Shown here: in pieces, positions 1 to 12,339 of the stretch
Numbering within the stretch: position 1 is the first letter of the stretch
Layout of the letters: every line of letters begins with the position of its first letter
DNA from: Acanthosepion esculentum
Lineage: Eukaryota > Mollusca > Cephalopoda > Sepiida > Sepiidae
NCBI GenBank assembly: GCA_964036315.1
Contig: OZ038517.1
Span: 52,590,235 to 52,654,234 of the forward strand
DNA: 64,000 nt
Direction: 5' to 3'
The notes under the pieces: model-generated
The model's input: only the letters and a program-made list of their open reading frames with translations
What the model was told of the DNA's origin: nothing
The model's database searches: none
Position numbers and translations under genes: made by a program

Positions 1-414
1 CAAACATCGCATTTAGAATATGAATATATCATTTAGTTTCTTCGCATATATTGTGTCTTGTGTGTTCTTCCTCGTTTTTATAGGATAAATAAATAAAAAA
101 TCAACATTTTTTTTTATCATTTCACCCCAGGCAAAAATTTTGTCGTCATTAAATAACCCATTGAGGTTGATATGCTGTAAAACAAACCAAACCAACTATA
201 GTATTCCTTACACCAAAACACATTCTTGGTTACCATTCTTACTACAGTCGCCATAATACCTCATGGTCTCTATGAAATCCTAACTAGTTCCAGTATGTAC
301 AATTTTTTGACGGAGTGGGGTGATAAAAACAGCAATTGAAAAAAATCTAACCCCAGTTTGTATTTGCGATGTATTTAAATATATATTTATTTAAAAAATA
401 AGCAAAATAGTGTT
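1..414. repeat. SINE-like 3' tail in AT-rich sequence
   Basis: No gene seen. Bases about 145-197 (cattaaataacccattgagg, then ttgatatgctgtaaaacaaa) recur with small changes at 42803-42858, so this is the 3' tail of a dispersed, probably SINE-type, repeat. The rest is AT-rich and unassigned. Confidence 0.45.
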
Positions 415-790
415 AATAACAAAGAGGAAAATTTACCAGAACAATTACGATGAAAGTATTTATAGAAAAGGAACAGGGGAGCTACGTTACGCCTGTGGGC
501 AAATAACTGAAGCCGAGATGCCAGGTCATGACCGATAACATTACAGATTCTTTTTTATATTTTATCAAGAATCTCTAAATACAGAGCAGAAGCAACCGAC
601 CAAATGTGGCAACATTTAATGCATGGACGAACGGTAGACTTATATTTAAGATTCTTTTACGAGCAAGAAGTGCGACAGAAGAAACTGTTAGCATCGAACT
701 TCCAGTTGCATCTAGCCATTACCACTTGAAAATGATGAAACCTAACTGCTAATCCAGTACTGTGCTTAAATTCGTAAAATTACTATTTCC
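415..790 (-). mobile_element. Jockey-like LINE reverse-transcriptase C-terminal fragment
   Basis: The reverse complement matches the 3' part of the LINE family repeated throughout the window (compare 43670-43900 and 21280-21580): a stretch reading like LASRL/VASLCLFYKYF followed by the RSHxFTVE block. It is 5'-truncated, riddled with stops, and a fossil. Confidence 0.55.
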
Positions 791-908
791 AACATCAAAA
801 TATGGTATTTTTTATTCTTTTTGTTTTGTTTTCGATGTTTTAAAAGTGCTTTCTAAATGAACTGAAAACCTTTTAGGGAACGTTTTCGTACTCCCTGGGG
901 GTCCATAT

Positions 909-1060
909 TGATGATAATTCCCTGATTGGGTTCCAAAAAAAAAAAACAATAATTACTAAGATTAATAAGAAATAATCTTAATAATTATTGTTTTTTTGGA
1001 ACCCAATCAGGGAATTATCATCAGAAGAAGAGAATTTAATAAGAAATAAATTCTCTTCTT
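909..1060. repeat. Two adjacent perfect-type hairpins sharing one loop
   Basis: Hairpin 1 has arms 909-964 and 973-1023 with one substitution and a length change in an A/T run. Its loop at 965-972 is ATAAGAAA. Hairpin 2 has perfect 14-bp arms 1025-1038 and 1047-1060, and its loop at 1039-1046 is again ATAAGAAA. No coding content. The shared loop suggests one mechanism made both. Confidence 0.8.
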
Positions 1061-1254
1061 TGCATCCTTAAAACTCTTTTTCTCTTTGGTGTTTTATTAA
1101 TGTTAATTATTATTCATGCTAAACTGGTTTTTGTATCGGCATAGGGTATAATTTGCGTCATTTCTGACCGCTATGTTATGCTAATAATAAATAAGCAGGC
1201 GTTAAAAAAGTAATCAAGTGTGAACATTTTGTCCAGTAGAGAGGTGTGACCACA

Positions 1255-1324
1255 TCAGGCAGATATTTAAACGGATAGGATATTTTTTCTCCCGAACAAA
1301 GTACCAGCAAATAAAAGCTTCAAA
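1255..1324 (+). promoter_or_regulatory. Possible core promoter and 5' UTR of the vWA gene
   Basis: A TATA-like ATATTTAAA lies at about 1262-1270, roughly 55 bases before the ATG at 1325. A start site near 1292-1298 would give a 5' UTR of about 30 nt. The ATG context is TTCAAAATGC, with A at -3. The placement rests only on spacing and on the exon model. Confidence 0.3.
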
Positions 1325-1366
1325 ATGCAGACGATAGTCATCCTGTTGGTCAATATAGTCGTTTTG
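1325..1366 (+). CDS. vWA gene exon 1: signal-peptide start
   Basis: The ATG opens 14 codons reading MQTIVILLVNIVVL, an almost purely hydrophobic stretch typical of a signal-peptide core. It ends in phase 0 directly at a consensus donor GTAAGT (1367-1372). With exon 2 the sequence continues NAARIV, giving a plausible signal-peptidase site near VVLNA. No other short ORF upstream has this combination of start, hydrophobic core and donor. Linking it to exon 2, 24 kb away, rests on matching phase (0/0) and the need for a secretion signal on an extracellular vWA protein. A transcript would settle it. Confidence 0.6.
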
Positions 1367-1485
1367 GTAAGTACAGCCATTTTTTGTATTACTTTCAATC
1401 AAAAGAGAGAAAAAAAATAAAGCTCCATCAGACATTTTTATTTATTTACTTTAAAAGAAAATCTTATTTTTTATAAAACACTAGT

Positions 1486-2000
1486 TCACAGAAAAAATTC
1501 GTCAGAAACAAAGAAAAGAGTACTGAACTGTTGTGTAATATCAGTTCTCCTATATGGTAGTGAATGCTGGACAATCTCCTCACAGATGAAGAAGAGACTT
1601 GAAGCAACAGAAATGTGGCTCAACAGAAGGATGCTGAGCATACCATGGACCAAATATGTGAGGAACCACGAAGTTTCGGAGAAAATGAAAACAAAAAGGA
1701 CACTTATACTTAACCCCTGAAAGAGACAGTTGAAATTTCTAGGGCACATAATGAGGAAAGAAGGGTTGGAAAATCTGATACTCACAGGCCAGTCTGAAGG
1801 CAAGAGGGACAGAGGAGAACAAGGCATAAACTACCTGGCGAACTTCAGTACATGGATGGCGGAACAAGGTTTAGGAGAAATAACAAAAAGAGAAATATTA
1901 TGAAGAGCTACAAAGGACGGGAGATTGTGGAGAGCCTTGATCGCCAACGTCCTGAAGGAGACATGGAACATAGAAGAATTAGTCTCGTATCCGTCGCTTT
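1486..2000 (+). mobile_element. RTE-like reverse-transcriptase 3' fragment
   Basis: Forward translation (with breaks) reads NCCVISVLLYGSECWTISS, then MKKRLEATEMWLNRRML, then a RQLKFLGHIMRKEGLENL block and a terminal LWRALIANV. This is the C-terminal third of an RTE-class endonuclease/reverse transcriptase. In-frame stops near 1720 and 1903 break it. It carries one copy of the 105-bp segment that is tandemly amplified at 21.9 and 30.2 kb. Confidence 0.75.
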
Positions 2001-2045
2001 GCTGACGGCAATATGATTGAATTTCAAATCTAAATTGTATGTCCA

Positions 2046-2224
2046 TTGAAAAATACTACATCTATTAGAAAATGTAACTGTCGGTTGCTTCAGTCGTTGT
2101 GGGTGGGTGCCGAAAGGAGAAAAAACAGACCGAGTCTTCTTCCTCGTGATCCGTTCAGTGAGCTTTCCTGTACGTTGGCGGCACCCATCTCCTCTCCAAG
2201 TTTTTGACCGACAGCTGAAGACCA
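2046..2224. other. Unassigned spacer
   Basis: GC richer than its surroundings, with no convincing reading frame. It lies between an RTE fragment and a SINE and is probably 3' trailer of one of them. Confidence 0.3.
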
Positions 2225-2440
2225 CGGAATATGGTGAGGGTCACCCTCGGTGTTAGGCATTCAGGTTTTGAATTCAGAGTTTTCCTTCTCCTACACCAGT
2301 TACCATCCAGGGCTATAGAACCCAGTTTCTCCTACTATTTTACCCATAGCTGGGGGAAGCAGAGATCGATAAGCGAATGTAATAAACTCGATTGGAATTC
2401 GAACTCGGCTGTTTGATTCTTAAATCGAAGCCGCTATCAG
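2225..2440 (-). mobile_element. tRNA-derived SINE
   Basis: On the minus strand it begins with an A-box-like GGCTTCGATTTAAGAATCA and a B-box-like GAGTTCGAATTCCA. The body includes CCCAGCTATGGGTAAAAT. Copies at 3290-3515 and 61525-61740 share order and spacing. Confidence 0.6.
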
Positions 2441-3289
2441 TGCCCCCGCTTTAGAAAATATATTCAATTTAAATACAGGAGGAGTCATAAAAATGATTTC
2501 AAAATCCCAGTTTCTGGTCCTTGCACGGGAAGTATTAACATCTTTAGTCGATCGAGCCCCAGATGGAACTGTTATCATTATCCGGTGCCTGGGGAGCCCC
2601 CAAAAGGGGGCTTGGGCAGTTTTTGAACGGCTTCCGAAATTCAGCATTAAACTCGATCTTGGATGACATTTTGTACAATGTGAGCGTACGAATAGATAAA
2701 TAATTAACTGTTTTCCTGCTACCCAGGGTCACGGACAGAAAGGGAAATGAGTACTTGTGGCACATGATGACTATTTTCTTTACATTCAAATTGTGTGTGT
2801 TCGTTTGCATGGAACACATGTATATTTTAATTCGATGACAAACCGAAAACTGCTTCTTGAAAATTTTTTAAAAAAACTTAAAAAAGTAATTTTTATTCAT
2901 TACCGAAAAGTTAAAATTAATCTGACAATATTTAACAAACAGCAAAAAATAATAAATAAATAAATAAATAAAACGGTGCCCGTCAAAAGGACAGTTATTC
3001 CCTTGACACCGCTATTACTGTATACACTTTTGATTTTCTCAGCAATGTTTATCGGTTTAAAAAAGCGATGATTAGAATTTTAATAAACCCAAACACATGA
3101 AAATGGATTTATAAATTTTCCTTATTCTTGAGAATTGATAATGAAGATTTAAAACATTATTTATTTATTAGATTGCTTATTTACAAGAATAAGTTTATAT
3201 TTACAAGACTGTAAAAATATATGAACTGAGTCAGTTATGTGCCATGCGTGATACATGCTCAGGTGATCATGTATCTTTCGATACATGAC
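2441..3289. other. Intergenic/intronic DNA, no gene seen
   Basis: Bases 2441-2700 are moderately GC-rich without coding signal. Bases 2700-3289 are AT-rich, with an (AAAT)n stretch at 2950-2972. Nothing further can be assigned. Confidence 0.4.
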
Positions 3290-3515
3290 TGACGAGGCAG
3301 ATTTTTTCCGCAGTAGGTTGCCATTTCTTTCTGCGGTAGACCAGTTGCCATCAAAGGTTATAGAACCTGGTCTGTCCTGCTATTTATCCATAGCTGAGGG
3401 GAGAAGAGGATTCATACCTTTCCCAAGGGTATTAGCACGTAAGTGAATGTAATGGATTCGACTGGTATTCGAACTCGGCTCTCCGATTCCTCAATTCGAG
3501 CCACTATCCATTACT
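3290..3515 (-). mobile_element. tRNA-derived SINE
   Basis: Minus strand: TGGCTCGAATTGAGGAATCG (A box) then GAGTTCGAATACCAGTCG (B box), followed by the body shared with 2225-2440 and 61525-61740. Pol III-type split promoter layout, with a head near 3515 and a tail near 3290. Confidence 0.65.
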
Positions 3516-3529
3516 TATGCTCATATTTA

Positions 3530-4300
3530 TTATTTACCATTTTTTGAAACGGTAAATAAAATATGAAAATAGAAATAAATATGAAAATAGTTTTTTTTAT
3601 CCATAAATTTATAAAAATGCATGTAAACAAAAACATTTAAATAAACACACAGCGACGAATAACTGCAATTATAAAATCTGAAAAAATGTATTTTACAAGC
3701 ATTTCTTTCATTTGCTCTCAACACATAAATTCGTTAAAATAGGTTGAGAGCATGTCTTCCCCTGAACCAAACATTCATTCAATTTTAAATTTTAGGCAAG
3801 AAAAACACAATATTTTTAGTATATATCTCTCTGTTCATTGGATAGACAAAGTTTTCCTTGCATTTGATTACAGAATGTCAAAATTTTTTACCATGTTTTA
3901 CCTTTTAAAAACTTGTTTTCATAGTTATTTATAAAATGATAAATAATAAATATTGCATTGTAAATATTATAATAATTTTGTAATTTCATATAAATTTTTG
4001 ATTAAAAAAATTTATTTTCAAATTTCTTTTTGTTATAAAATAGTAAATAATAAATCTTTATAAAAGGAAAATAATAAATATTACATTGTATTTGGTTCAC
4101 CTGTTTTTATAATATTGCAAATAAATATTGCCGAGGGAGTAAAAAAATATATACAGTAATAGAATAAGGGAATAACCGTCCTTTTAACAAACCGTTTTTT
4201 TTTCGGCCACAAAGGCTAAATATTGCCAAAAATTTTATCTGATTATTTCAAGTTTAAAAGTTGAGTTTTATTTTATCTCCTAAATTTAGGATTTTATTAC
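3530..4300. other. AT-rich sequence without a gene
   Basis: Runs of A/T and short degenerate repeats (AAATAATAAATATT type at 3950, 4040 and 4080). ORFs here are chance. Confidence 0.4.
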
Positions 4301-4429
4301 TCAGCCGTGGGTAAGAGTTGTCCATACTGAGCAAGAGACGAATGTATTATTGAAATGTTTTATTTCAAACTCAAACTGTGTTTGTGCCTTTGCTTGCGTG
4401 AACATTACCGTATTTCTTGCGCGTAATAC

Positions 4430-6350
4430 GAGAGGTTTTGAACGAAAATTAAAGTCAAAAAGCGGAGGTCGTGTTATACACAAGTAAGCATTTACAGAAA
4501 TTTTTACTCAGCTTAAAAAACCTCTTATTTGAAACAGAAAAATACACCCAGTCATTCATTTATACAGGTCACCACTGTCCTCCATCTCAGAATTGCACTT
4601 CAAGGTGACATTCAAGGCAGTGACTTGCCGGTTCCTTTTGCACCGGAGATGTTGAGGTGACTCCGTTCATCCTGTCAGGGGTTAAAGAAGCAAAACCTAC
4701 AAGGCAGTTTGAATTCAGAGTTTATAGATGCCGTGCTGTGGATAATAAGACACAAAGTCGACAGGTGTTGATAACAATTATTTACAAAAGGTATTTGATA
4801 TGTCGGCCATATTTGTTCTTTGGGAATCAGCGTAATTTAACGTCTTTTGTCTCAAAGGCAGGGAATTCACGGAAATTGATTAAATAAAAAATGAATAAAG
4901 AGAAAACGCAATATATGTCATGTTTTCATAACAACGTTTCAACGATGTCCACACTGTTGGAATTTAATTTAACACCAATCTTTTACAAGTTCACATTCTC
5001 GCTATTTTTTCTATCCTCACTTCAACCTCTCTTTTCACTTTCAAAACCGGCTCCCAAAGCCTTGATTCTTATCAGATAAGAATATATTTTCTGACTAACG
5101 AGAGAGCTGGAAAATATAAAAAGGAATTCCACCACCATTATTCTTTCCATGGTGCCATAAAATCTGGGGGAAACCTCACAGTTTGTTCACTCCAACCCTT
5201 TTCATTACTTTCAAAACCGACTCCCAAAGCATTGTTTCATATCAGAGATAAGAATATATTTTTTGACCAATGAAGGGGCCAGTAAATTTGTATAACGATT
5301 TTGGAAAGAAAAGTCCCCGATCCTTTTGATAAAAATTGTTTACAAAAGGTATTTGATATGTCGGCCATATTTGTTCTTTTGAAATCAGCGTAATTGAATG
5401 TCTTTTGTCTCAAAGACGGGAAATTCACCGAAATTGTTAAAAAAAATCTTAGAAAATAATGAAAACACAAGATTTGCTACGTTTTGTACCTTTTTTTTCC
5501 GTTTGAAAAAAGGGGGCAATAATTCCCATACTGTTCCTCGGTTTGTTGACACATTTATTATTTGATGAGTTGTTCACTCGAGGTAAAGTTTGTTCAAATT
5601 TTGATTTTCTTGTATTTTTTATAAAGTTTTCTCTCTCCATTCTTAACAAATGACATTTATTTTTATTTTCAGAGTTTATTAAGATATAGAAATATAATAA
5701 AATCATATCAAACAGAAAAGTATGATTGATTAATTAACATATTGTATATAGAGATGAAGTAAAGGCCAAATTTACTGTCTATAGTATCATTTATTGTTGA
5801 CTCCATAATTTTTTAATGAAAATTAAAGGCCTAAAACGGGGCGGAGGTCGTATTATATAGAAGTAAGCATCTACAGAAATGTTTATTCAGCTTTAAAAAA
5901 ATAACTTATTTGAAACAGCAAGATTACAAATACACTCAGCGTTGTCGTCGAAACCACTCATGTCCGAGTTTGGTTCATCCATTGTTTCCACGAAGCTTAA
6001 ACCTTGACATAGTTCAGAAGGCTAAGTCGATTTCACGAAGTAGAAGCTTCCAACGTACCAAGCTTGCTTCCAATCTTCATGAGGACATTGCATTGAATTT
6101 GAAGAAGAAATAGAGGTGAAAAGCATCATGCAGGGCCCAGATGGACCGTTCGCGTGATTTTGATTATAAATAAAATATAGAATAAGGCACAATGTCGACA
6201 GGTGTTGATAACAATTGTTTTCAAAAAGTATTTGATATGTCGGCCATATTTGTTCTTTGGGAATCAGCGTAATTGAACTTCTTTTGTATCAAAGACAGGG
6301 AATTCAGCGAAATTGATTAAAAAAAATGAATAAAGGGAATAGACAAGATT
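4430..6350. repeat. Internally duplicated block (about 1.4-kb offset)
   Basis: Bases 4440-4550 (near GCGGAGGTCGTGTTATACAC) match 5820-5930. Bases 4781-4910 (near GATATGTCGGCCATATTTGT) match 6205-6345, with a third copy at 5335-5465. Bases 5025-5110 match 5195-5285 (CTCCCAAAGC then ATAAGAATATATTTT). The arrangement suggests repeated local duplication of one unit; no coding function seen. Confidence 0.6.
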
Positions 6351-6439
6351 GGTCATGTTTTGGTAACATTTGATGTTACTCAAAGGGCTCTCAATCGCCG
6401 TTCTGCTGCATACTAGTGTGCCGGGAAATAGTGTCACAC

Positions 6440-6442
<3 letters not shown>

Positions 6443-6520
<78 letters not shown>

Positions 6521-6538
6521 TTGTGTGTGTGCGTGTGT
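6443..6538. repeat. (AT)n(GT)n microsatellite
   Basis: Uninterrupted AT dinucleotides followed by GT dinucleotides. Confidence 0.95.
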
Positions 6539-6588
6539 GGAAGTAGTAATGGTTCAGCGTTAGTATTTTACTAAATAAGCTGCACAAA

Positions 6589-7000
6589 TCTCTATATAAA
6601 ACAGAGGATGTTTGTCTGTGTGATACCTTTTCACTCGAGGTCCATCCAACCGATTTTGACCAGACTTGGCACATACATTGTACAATGTAAGAGATAGGTT
6701 CTTAGCGTAAAAAATCGATAATTTTCAAAAGAATCAATAATCGATAAAGCCGATCAAAAATCGATAAATTGAACTTTTTTCCTCTGATTTCGTTCAAACT
6801 AGGTATGTAGGTTACTTACATCATGATGATGAGCTCAACGATACCTCATTTTTATTTCTACGCCACTGAGTGTAGCGAAAAACGAAAAGTCGATTTCAAC
6901 ACAAATCGATTTTAACACAAATCGATTTTAACACAAATCGATTTTAACACAAATCGATTTTAACACAAATCGATTTCAACACAAATTTTAAACTAAAAAC
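6589..7000 (+). mobile_element. Helitron-like 5' end with internal 16-bp minisatellite
   Basis: After an A, the sequence starts TCTCTATATAAAACAGAGG, then TGTTTGTCTGTGTG and CGATTTTGACCAGACTTGGC. This is the kind of 5' end seen in animal Helitrons, and the element at 48472 opens in a similar way. Bases 6890-6986 hold about six copies of CGATTTTAACACAAAT. No 3' CTRR end was located. Confidence 0.45.
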
Positions 7001-7556
7001 TCCCTCAATTTTCAACCAATCTAATACAAACTCAATCGTAGCCAACAATAAATTGATTGTTTAACAGTCATTTAACTTGATAACTGAGTCCACCCATATA
7101 GTGAAAAGTTCAACATTTGTGTGTGTATTTTAAACAATATATGGTTTTATTTCATAACATTGAAATATATACCCATTAAAAATTTTGCGAAGTGTGCTGT
7201 GATATTTTTATTTGCTCTTAGATATGTCGTTGCTTAAAAAAGTTGAGAAACATTGGACTAACTATTGTACAAATGATGTACTTTCTGGGAGTTTTTCCGC
7301 TTGAAAAATGCGGCGATTATTCACCTGACCTCCCCACCAAGGCAGGTTGTGACACGAGATCGTTTTTAATGTGGGGCGCCCATACGCATGAAAATGCAAA
7401 CGGGACAACGACAAAAATTGCCTAGACGCCGCCGGAACCATTTTCACGCTGATATCTATATTACGCCGAGCCAACCTCTTTTAGTGCAATGAGGAAGGTG
7501 TTGCCGCAGGGTTGGAATCCCCAGCACCAAGCAACTACTCCCGTCTAAAATAAGGA
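7001..7556. other. No gene seen
   Basis: Mixed sequence. The overlapping ORFs at 7243-7474 on both strands show no family resemblance. Confidence 0.35.
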
Positions 7557-8215
7557 GAAAACAGATACTACACCTTCATCCCAACCAAATGGCTTGAAAA
7601 ATGAGGCGATAACTCCCATTTAGTGAAGTTGTTCCTCCGTTTGCTAACACAAAGTATCCAGTTTGAAAACACCAAAGGACTCGATACTAAAACTAAAACA
7701 GTACAAAACTAAAACAGTACAAAATAGATACGTAAACAATCACGGCATTATTATCTCTTTATATAAATAGTGTACACTAGTATTTTTAATTTATTCTAAG
7801 CGGAGTGTTACATAGATGAAGGCCGGCGCGTACTACCCCCCCCCTCGAATCACCCGATTGGGGTTCTTGGGGAAGTGCTATCGTATCAAATAACAGATAC
7901 TACACCTTCATCCCAACCAAATGGCTTGAAAAATGAGGCGATAACTCCCATTTAGTGAAGTTGTTCCTCCGTTTGCTGACACAAAGTATCCAGTTTGAAA
8001 ACACCAAAGGACTCGATAAAAACTAAAACAGTACAAAATAGATACGTAAACAATCACGGCATTTATATCTCTTTATATAAATAGTGTACACTAGTATTTT
8101 TAATTTATTCTAAGCGAAGTGTTACGTAGATGAAGGCCGGCGCGTACTACCCCCCCCCCCCCACCAATCACACGATTGGAGTTCTTGGGGAAGTGCTATC
8201 GTATCAAAGTTTTTT
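7557..8215. repeat. Tandem duplication of an approximately 330-bp unit
   Basis: Two adjacent copies, 7557-7888 and 7889-8215. Both begin ACAGATACTACACCTTCATC and both end with a poly-C run then ATCACNCGATTGG and a TGGGGAAGTGCTATCG stretch. They differ by a few substitutions and one small deletion. Confidence 0.85.
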
Positions 8216-9710
8216 TTCTTCTTCCTACATTTATATACGTTACAAATTAAACTAAGCAGAATTGTCTATTAAAGGATGAAAATTTTTTGCGCATTTTGAC
8301 GTCATTGTGGGTCGCCATTTTTTTCCTTTTTTTTTTTTCTCCAAAGGCGTGAATTTATTTTGCCCATGCTAAGTCTCGGAAAAAAAAAAAACACTTTATA
8401 AAATTCACTATTTTTTATCCATAATGTTGAATGTCTTAAAACTATTCACCTTTTTTAACAAGAAAAATCTCAAGGTGGGGATAAATATTGCCTCAAAATT
8501 TTGTTGATTTATTTAAGACTAGAATTTAAAAAATTTTTTTTTTTTTTTACAACACGCTATCGTGTTGAAATTCTCCCAATATTTAGTATTGTCGAAGTTA
8601 TCGCTAACAATTTTTCTCAAATTTTACAAACTCTACCTTTCGTTCAATTTCACAAACCAATCAGTGAAATTTAAATAAGCTGATTTGTTTGGAAACATAC
8701 TTTGACAAAAACCTTACTTCGCGGTTTTACGCCCTCTAGTAAAACCAACCTGTTTGCAATTCTCCGCAAAATTTGTTTTCGATCGGCCAATTTATAACTA
8801 TTTTAAAGGGTGTGATAGACGGACTAATTTCTATTTAGATACATTGTATTTAATTACAATTTTTCTATTTTAATTCTTCACCGAAATTGCATACTAGCTT
8901 AAAAGCCGCCCTATCGAGCGGCATTTAAGCTAGCTCCTGCGGAAAGCTCTTGATTGGGCCTTCGGAGTTTAAAAATCCCTAAGTCCCTTGTATATTCTCA
9001 GCATTGAAAGCTCTTTTGGCTGCCGTTTGATCTGGGTTTTCATTTGCACGGGTCCTTCTTTTCCTCGCTGCAGCTTTGGCACATTTGATTGCAATCTGGT
9101 CCTCTGTTGGCAGAGGTTTCTTTTTGCAAGGCATACTGCTGCCGTATGCGATAGGCAACAATAAATTACAGAAGAACTCAAAATTGATAGCTGTATTTAA
9201 GAATTTGCATTAATATTTTAGCTTACCTTTTAAAAGTTAAACGATAATTTTCTGCCGCTACTTAATTTAAAGACAATTTTATGTACGTAGGTCCTTACTT
9301 TCCATACAAACACTTATTTTTATTTATGGGTAACTTTCGCTGGATTTTGCAATTAATTTCGATTATTCTCAAATTTATTTCCAAGTTATAAAAATTGTTA
9401 TCGTGCAAAAAAACAAAAACAAAAAAAAAACATCGTCGCAAAAAAATTACGTAAAATATCACTGAAAACTATCGCAGTAATGAAAACTTGGGAATCCCAA
9501 ATTACTGTAACATGAGCTATTGAAAGTTAGAGAGTTGAAAAATTGTGACACAGTGACACACTGACATTAGCATTCATACCATAAATGATCCATTATTGTG
9601 CATAATTAGGTTATAATAAAATTTGTATTTTTTAGGAATACTACCTTATGAAAATTGAGATTTAGTAGAGTGGGGACCGTATCATAGATTGGGAGGGGGC
9701 ATGAGACATT
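8216..9710. repeat. Dispersed repeat, copy 1 (order A-B-C-D)
   Basis: Blocks shared with 13660-14650: A (8220-8535, includes TTTATCCATAATGTTGAA), B (8575-8700, includes AAGCTGATTTGTTTGG), C (8815-8885) and D (9590-9705, includes GTTATAATAAAATTTGTATT). In the second copy B precedes A. Unknown element class. Confidence 0.6.
8965..9165 (-). pseudogene. Possible Helitron-type N-terminal fragment
   Basis: The minus strand reads CAKAAARKRRTRANENPDQT then AAKRAFNAENIQGT. It is rich in Arg/Ala with an ENPDQTAA motif, like the repeat-rich N-termini of some invertebrate Helitron proteins. Short and isolated; the family call is weak. Confidence 0.25.
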
Positions 9711-10185
9711 TGCACTAGCCCTTCGTATCATTATTAGTTAGGAGGATACATTCGTCATTAGAATTGGTTCCCCCAAACGGAAATTACTTATGACTCACCT
9801 TAATATTAAGGCAGAACTGGTTAGTCTCGTTAAATTTTTACAAATCCCAATATGGTGATTTTCTTAAGGTAGATTTTCTAAGGGCGAAAGTTTGTGGAAC
9901 CTAGTGAAGATCGTATTCACTACTCAGTCGTAATTTTTCTATCGTGACAAGCTTCCATTACGCAACGTCGAGGTACCCAACCCAGTTTTGCATGAGCGAT
10001 GGTCTTTTATAATAAGAGAGTAAGTCGAGGGTCGAACTCACCGACGCGTATCTTAAATGTTTACAAAGTTTTTAGTTCAGTCTATAGTCTATGCGTTCTG
10101 TTTCTTTCTTTTTTTTTTTTTTTAATATCATAGAATGTGTTGGCAGCCGTAAGTTATCAGTGCCGAAAGACATTGGCAACAAGGT
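9711..10185. other. No gene seen
   Basis: Moderate GC, no coherent reading frame. The right end may be part of the LINE that follows. Confidence 0.3.
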
Positions 10186-10189
10186 TCCC

Positions 10190-10690
10190 CAAATGTCAAG
10201 AACTGTAAAACTTTAGTTGTCTGGTGCCCTAGCAGTTCATCTCGAGGTTCTCGACAAAAACCAAAGAAGGATCTGACTTGGCATCTCGACTCACTTTCTC
10301 ACAGACGTGATGTGGCTTCCCTCTGTCTTTTCTACAAATATTTTCATGGCAACTGTTTTCTCAAACTTTTTTTCCCCTGGTACCCCGACTACATAAATTT
10401 AAGCATGCTACTAGACTAACAACGAGGTCCCACCCTTTTACCGTTAAAATAGTTAAATGAAACCGCCACTGCTACACCAACAGTTTCTTTTCACGCACTT
10501 CTCGCCGGTGACATTCCCTTCCGATTACTTGTTTCCCTGACAACTACAATCTTCAAAAATTTAAATAAATGTCAATCGACATCTTCTAATGTCTTGAACT
10601 CCGTTCATCTTTTATCCTTTCCTCATTCCCCCTATACATTTTTTTCATCATTCCTGCAAACCAGTAGCCTTGCTTGGGGTGAAATGCTTA
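10190..10690 (+). mobile_element. Jockey-like LINE 3' fragment
   Basis: Forward frames read LASRLTFSQT, DVASLCLFYKYFHGNC, then a block equivalent to FKHATRLTTRSHPFTV and a NSFFSRTS-like segment. It ends in the family tail (CAGTAGCC then TTGCTTGGGGTGAAATG). Frameshifts and stops throughout. Confidence 0.65.
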
Positions 10691-10811
10691 AAAAAATACG
10701 ACAGTCTGTAATTTTCCCCGCGACTCTAATTCCCCCAATCTTTCCCAAATATTTTGCTTACCGAGTGTTCTTTAATTACATGTGGGGTATTGTCTTTGTG
10801 GCTGCTATCAT

Positions 10812-10853
10812 AACGTTTCGGTCTTTGCGACTTCGGGCTTTCATCAGGTCGAT
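10812..10853 (-). ncRNA. Hammerhead-core-like motif (degenerate)
   Basis: The minus strand carries CTGATGA, about 21 intervening bases, then GAAAC with ACGTT. Core residues are present, but stem II pairs poorly. The layout matches the GAAACGTT repeat family at 12.4, 20.9 and 24.9 kb. Confidence 0.35.
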
Positions 10854-11074
10854 AATAAAAACTATAAAGTGTAAATTAACGAGTACTCAGAAATTCAGAC
10901 AAAAATTACCGGGGGGGGGGAGCCCGTTTGTAAAGTGCAGGTAGCGAAACTGTTATCGGCGTTGCGAGTGAAATAGTCGAGCCGTGTTGAAATTCCAGTT
11001 ACGTTCACTTTACACTAATACCATTGGAAAAGGCATGAACACATCTCCCCTAAACTATAGGTCAAATAGCAGGG

Positions 11075-11240
11075 TAGACTCTATTCTCGAGTCATGGCTG
11101 GCAGCCAGTTTAGGGAAGGACTATTCTGAATACAAAACAGTGGAGAAAAAACTGGTAACCGCTGTACTGTCTCTCCCAAGAAGTCATACACTTTCCACCA
11201 GCTATGGGTTAAATAGCACCGTAGACGGGAAGATAGTTTG
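11075..11240 (-). mobile_element. SINE-like repeat fragment
   Basis: Contains CCAGCTATGGGTTAAATAGC and an ATTCTGAATACAAAAC body, shared with 11775-11935, 12085-12245 and 17875-18060. Confidence 0.45.
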
Positions 11241-11739
<499 letters not shown>

Positions 11740-11774
11740 AATAACTAAGCCACTATTTTTACCAAAAGTCATAG

Positions 11775-12245
11775 CAATTTAATTTTCCACAGCTATGGAT
11801 TAAATAGTAGGATAGACTGGGCTCTCTAGGCTTGGAGAACTGCCAGTCCTGAAGGACTATTCTGAATGCAAAACCGTTAAGAAAACTGGAAATCACTCTA
11901 GTTGACGCCCGGTTCACACACCTTCCCCGTCTATTGAATAGTACTAGATGTTTATCTGTTGTTTCCTGCTTAGAATTGTTTTTTTTTTTCGGTTCCTTGT
12001 AAAGTCTTCTCATTCCCTTTCACTGCCAGTAATCCCTTGCGTCTTAGTGATATTATCGCCTTGCTTGGGATGAAACGATGAAAAAAAACTTTCCCAAGAA
12101 GTTATGGCAATACACTTTCCCCCCTAGCTATGGGTTAAATAGTACGGTAGAATGGATGTAAAAGTACTGTTCTCAGTATAAAAGCGTGGAAAAGGCGGGA
12201 AACCACTCTACTATATTTCCCAAGAATTCATGGCAATTCCCAAAG
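11775..12245 (-). mobile_element. Two SINE-like repeat fragments
   Basis: Bases 11775-11935 and 12085-12245 each hold CACAGCTATGGATTAAATAG-like sequence plus GGACTATTCTGAATGCAAAA or its counterpart. Same family as 11075 and 17875. Confidence 0.45.
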
Positions 12246-12339
12246 AAAAAACAAACTCTGCTGAGCCTTTGTTCCTTTAGAGACATGACAGTAAAAACCA
12301 AAGCAGTACGAATTTTAAGTTGACATTTTAATTTTCTTC

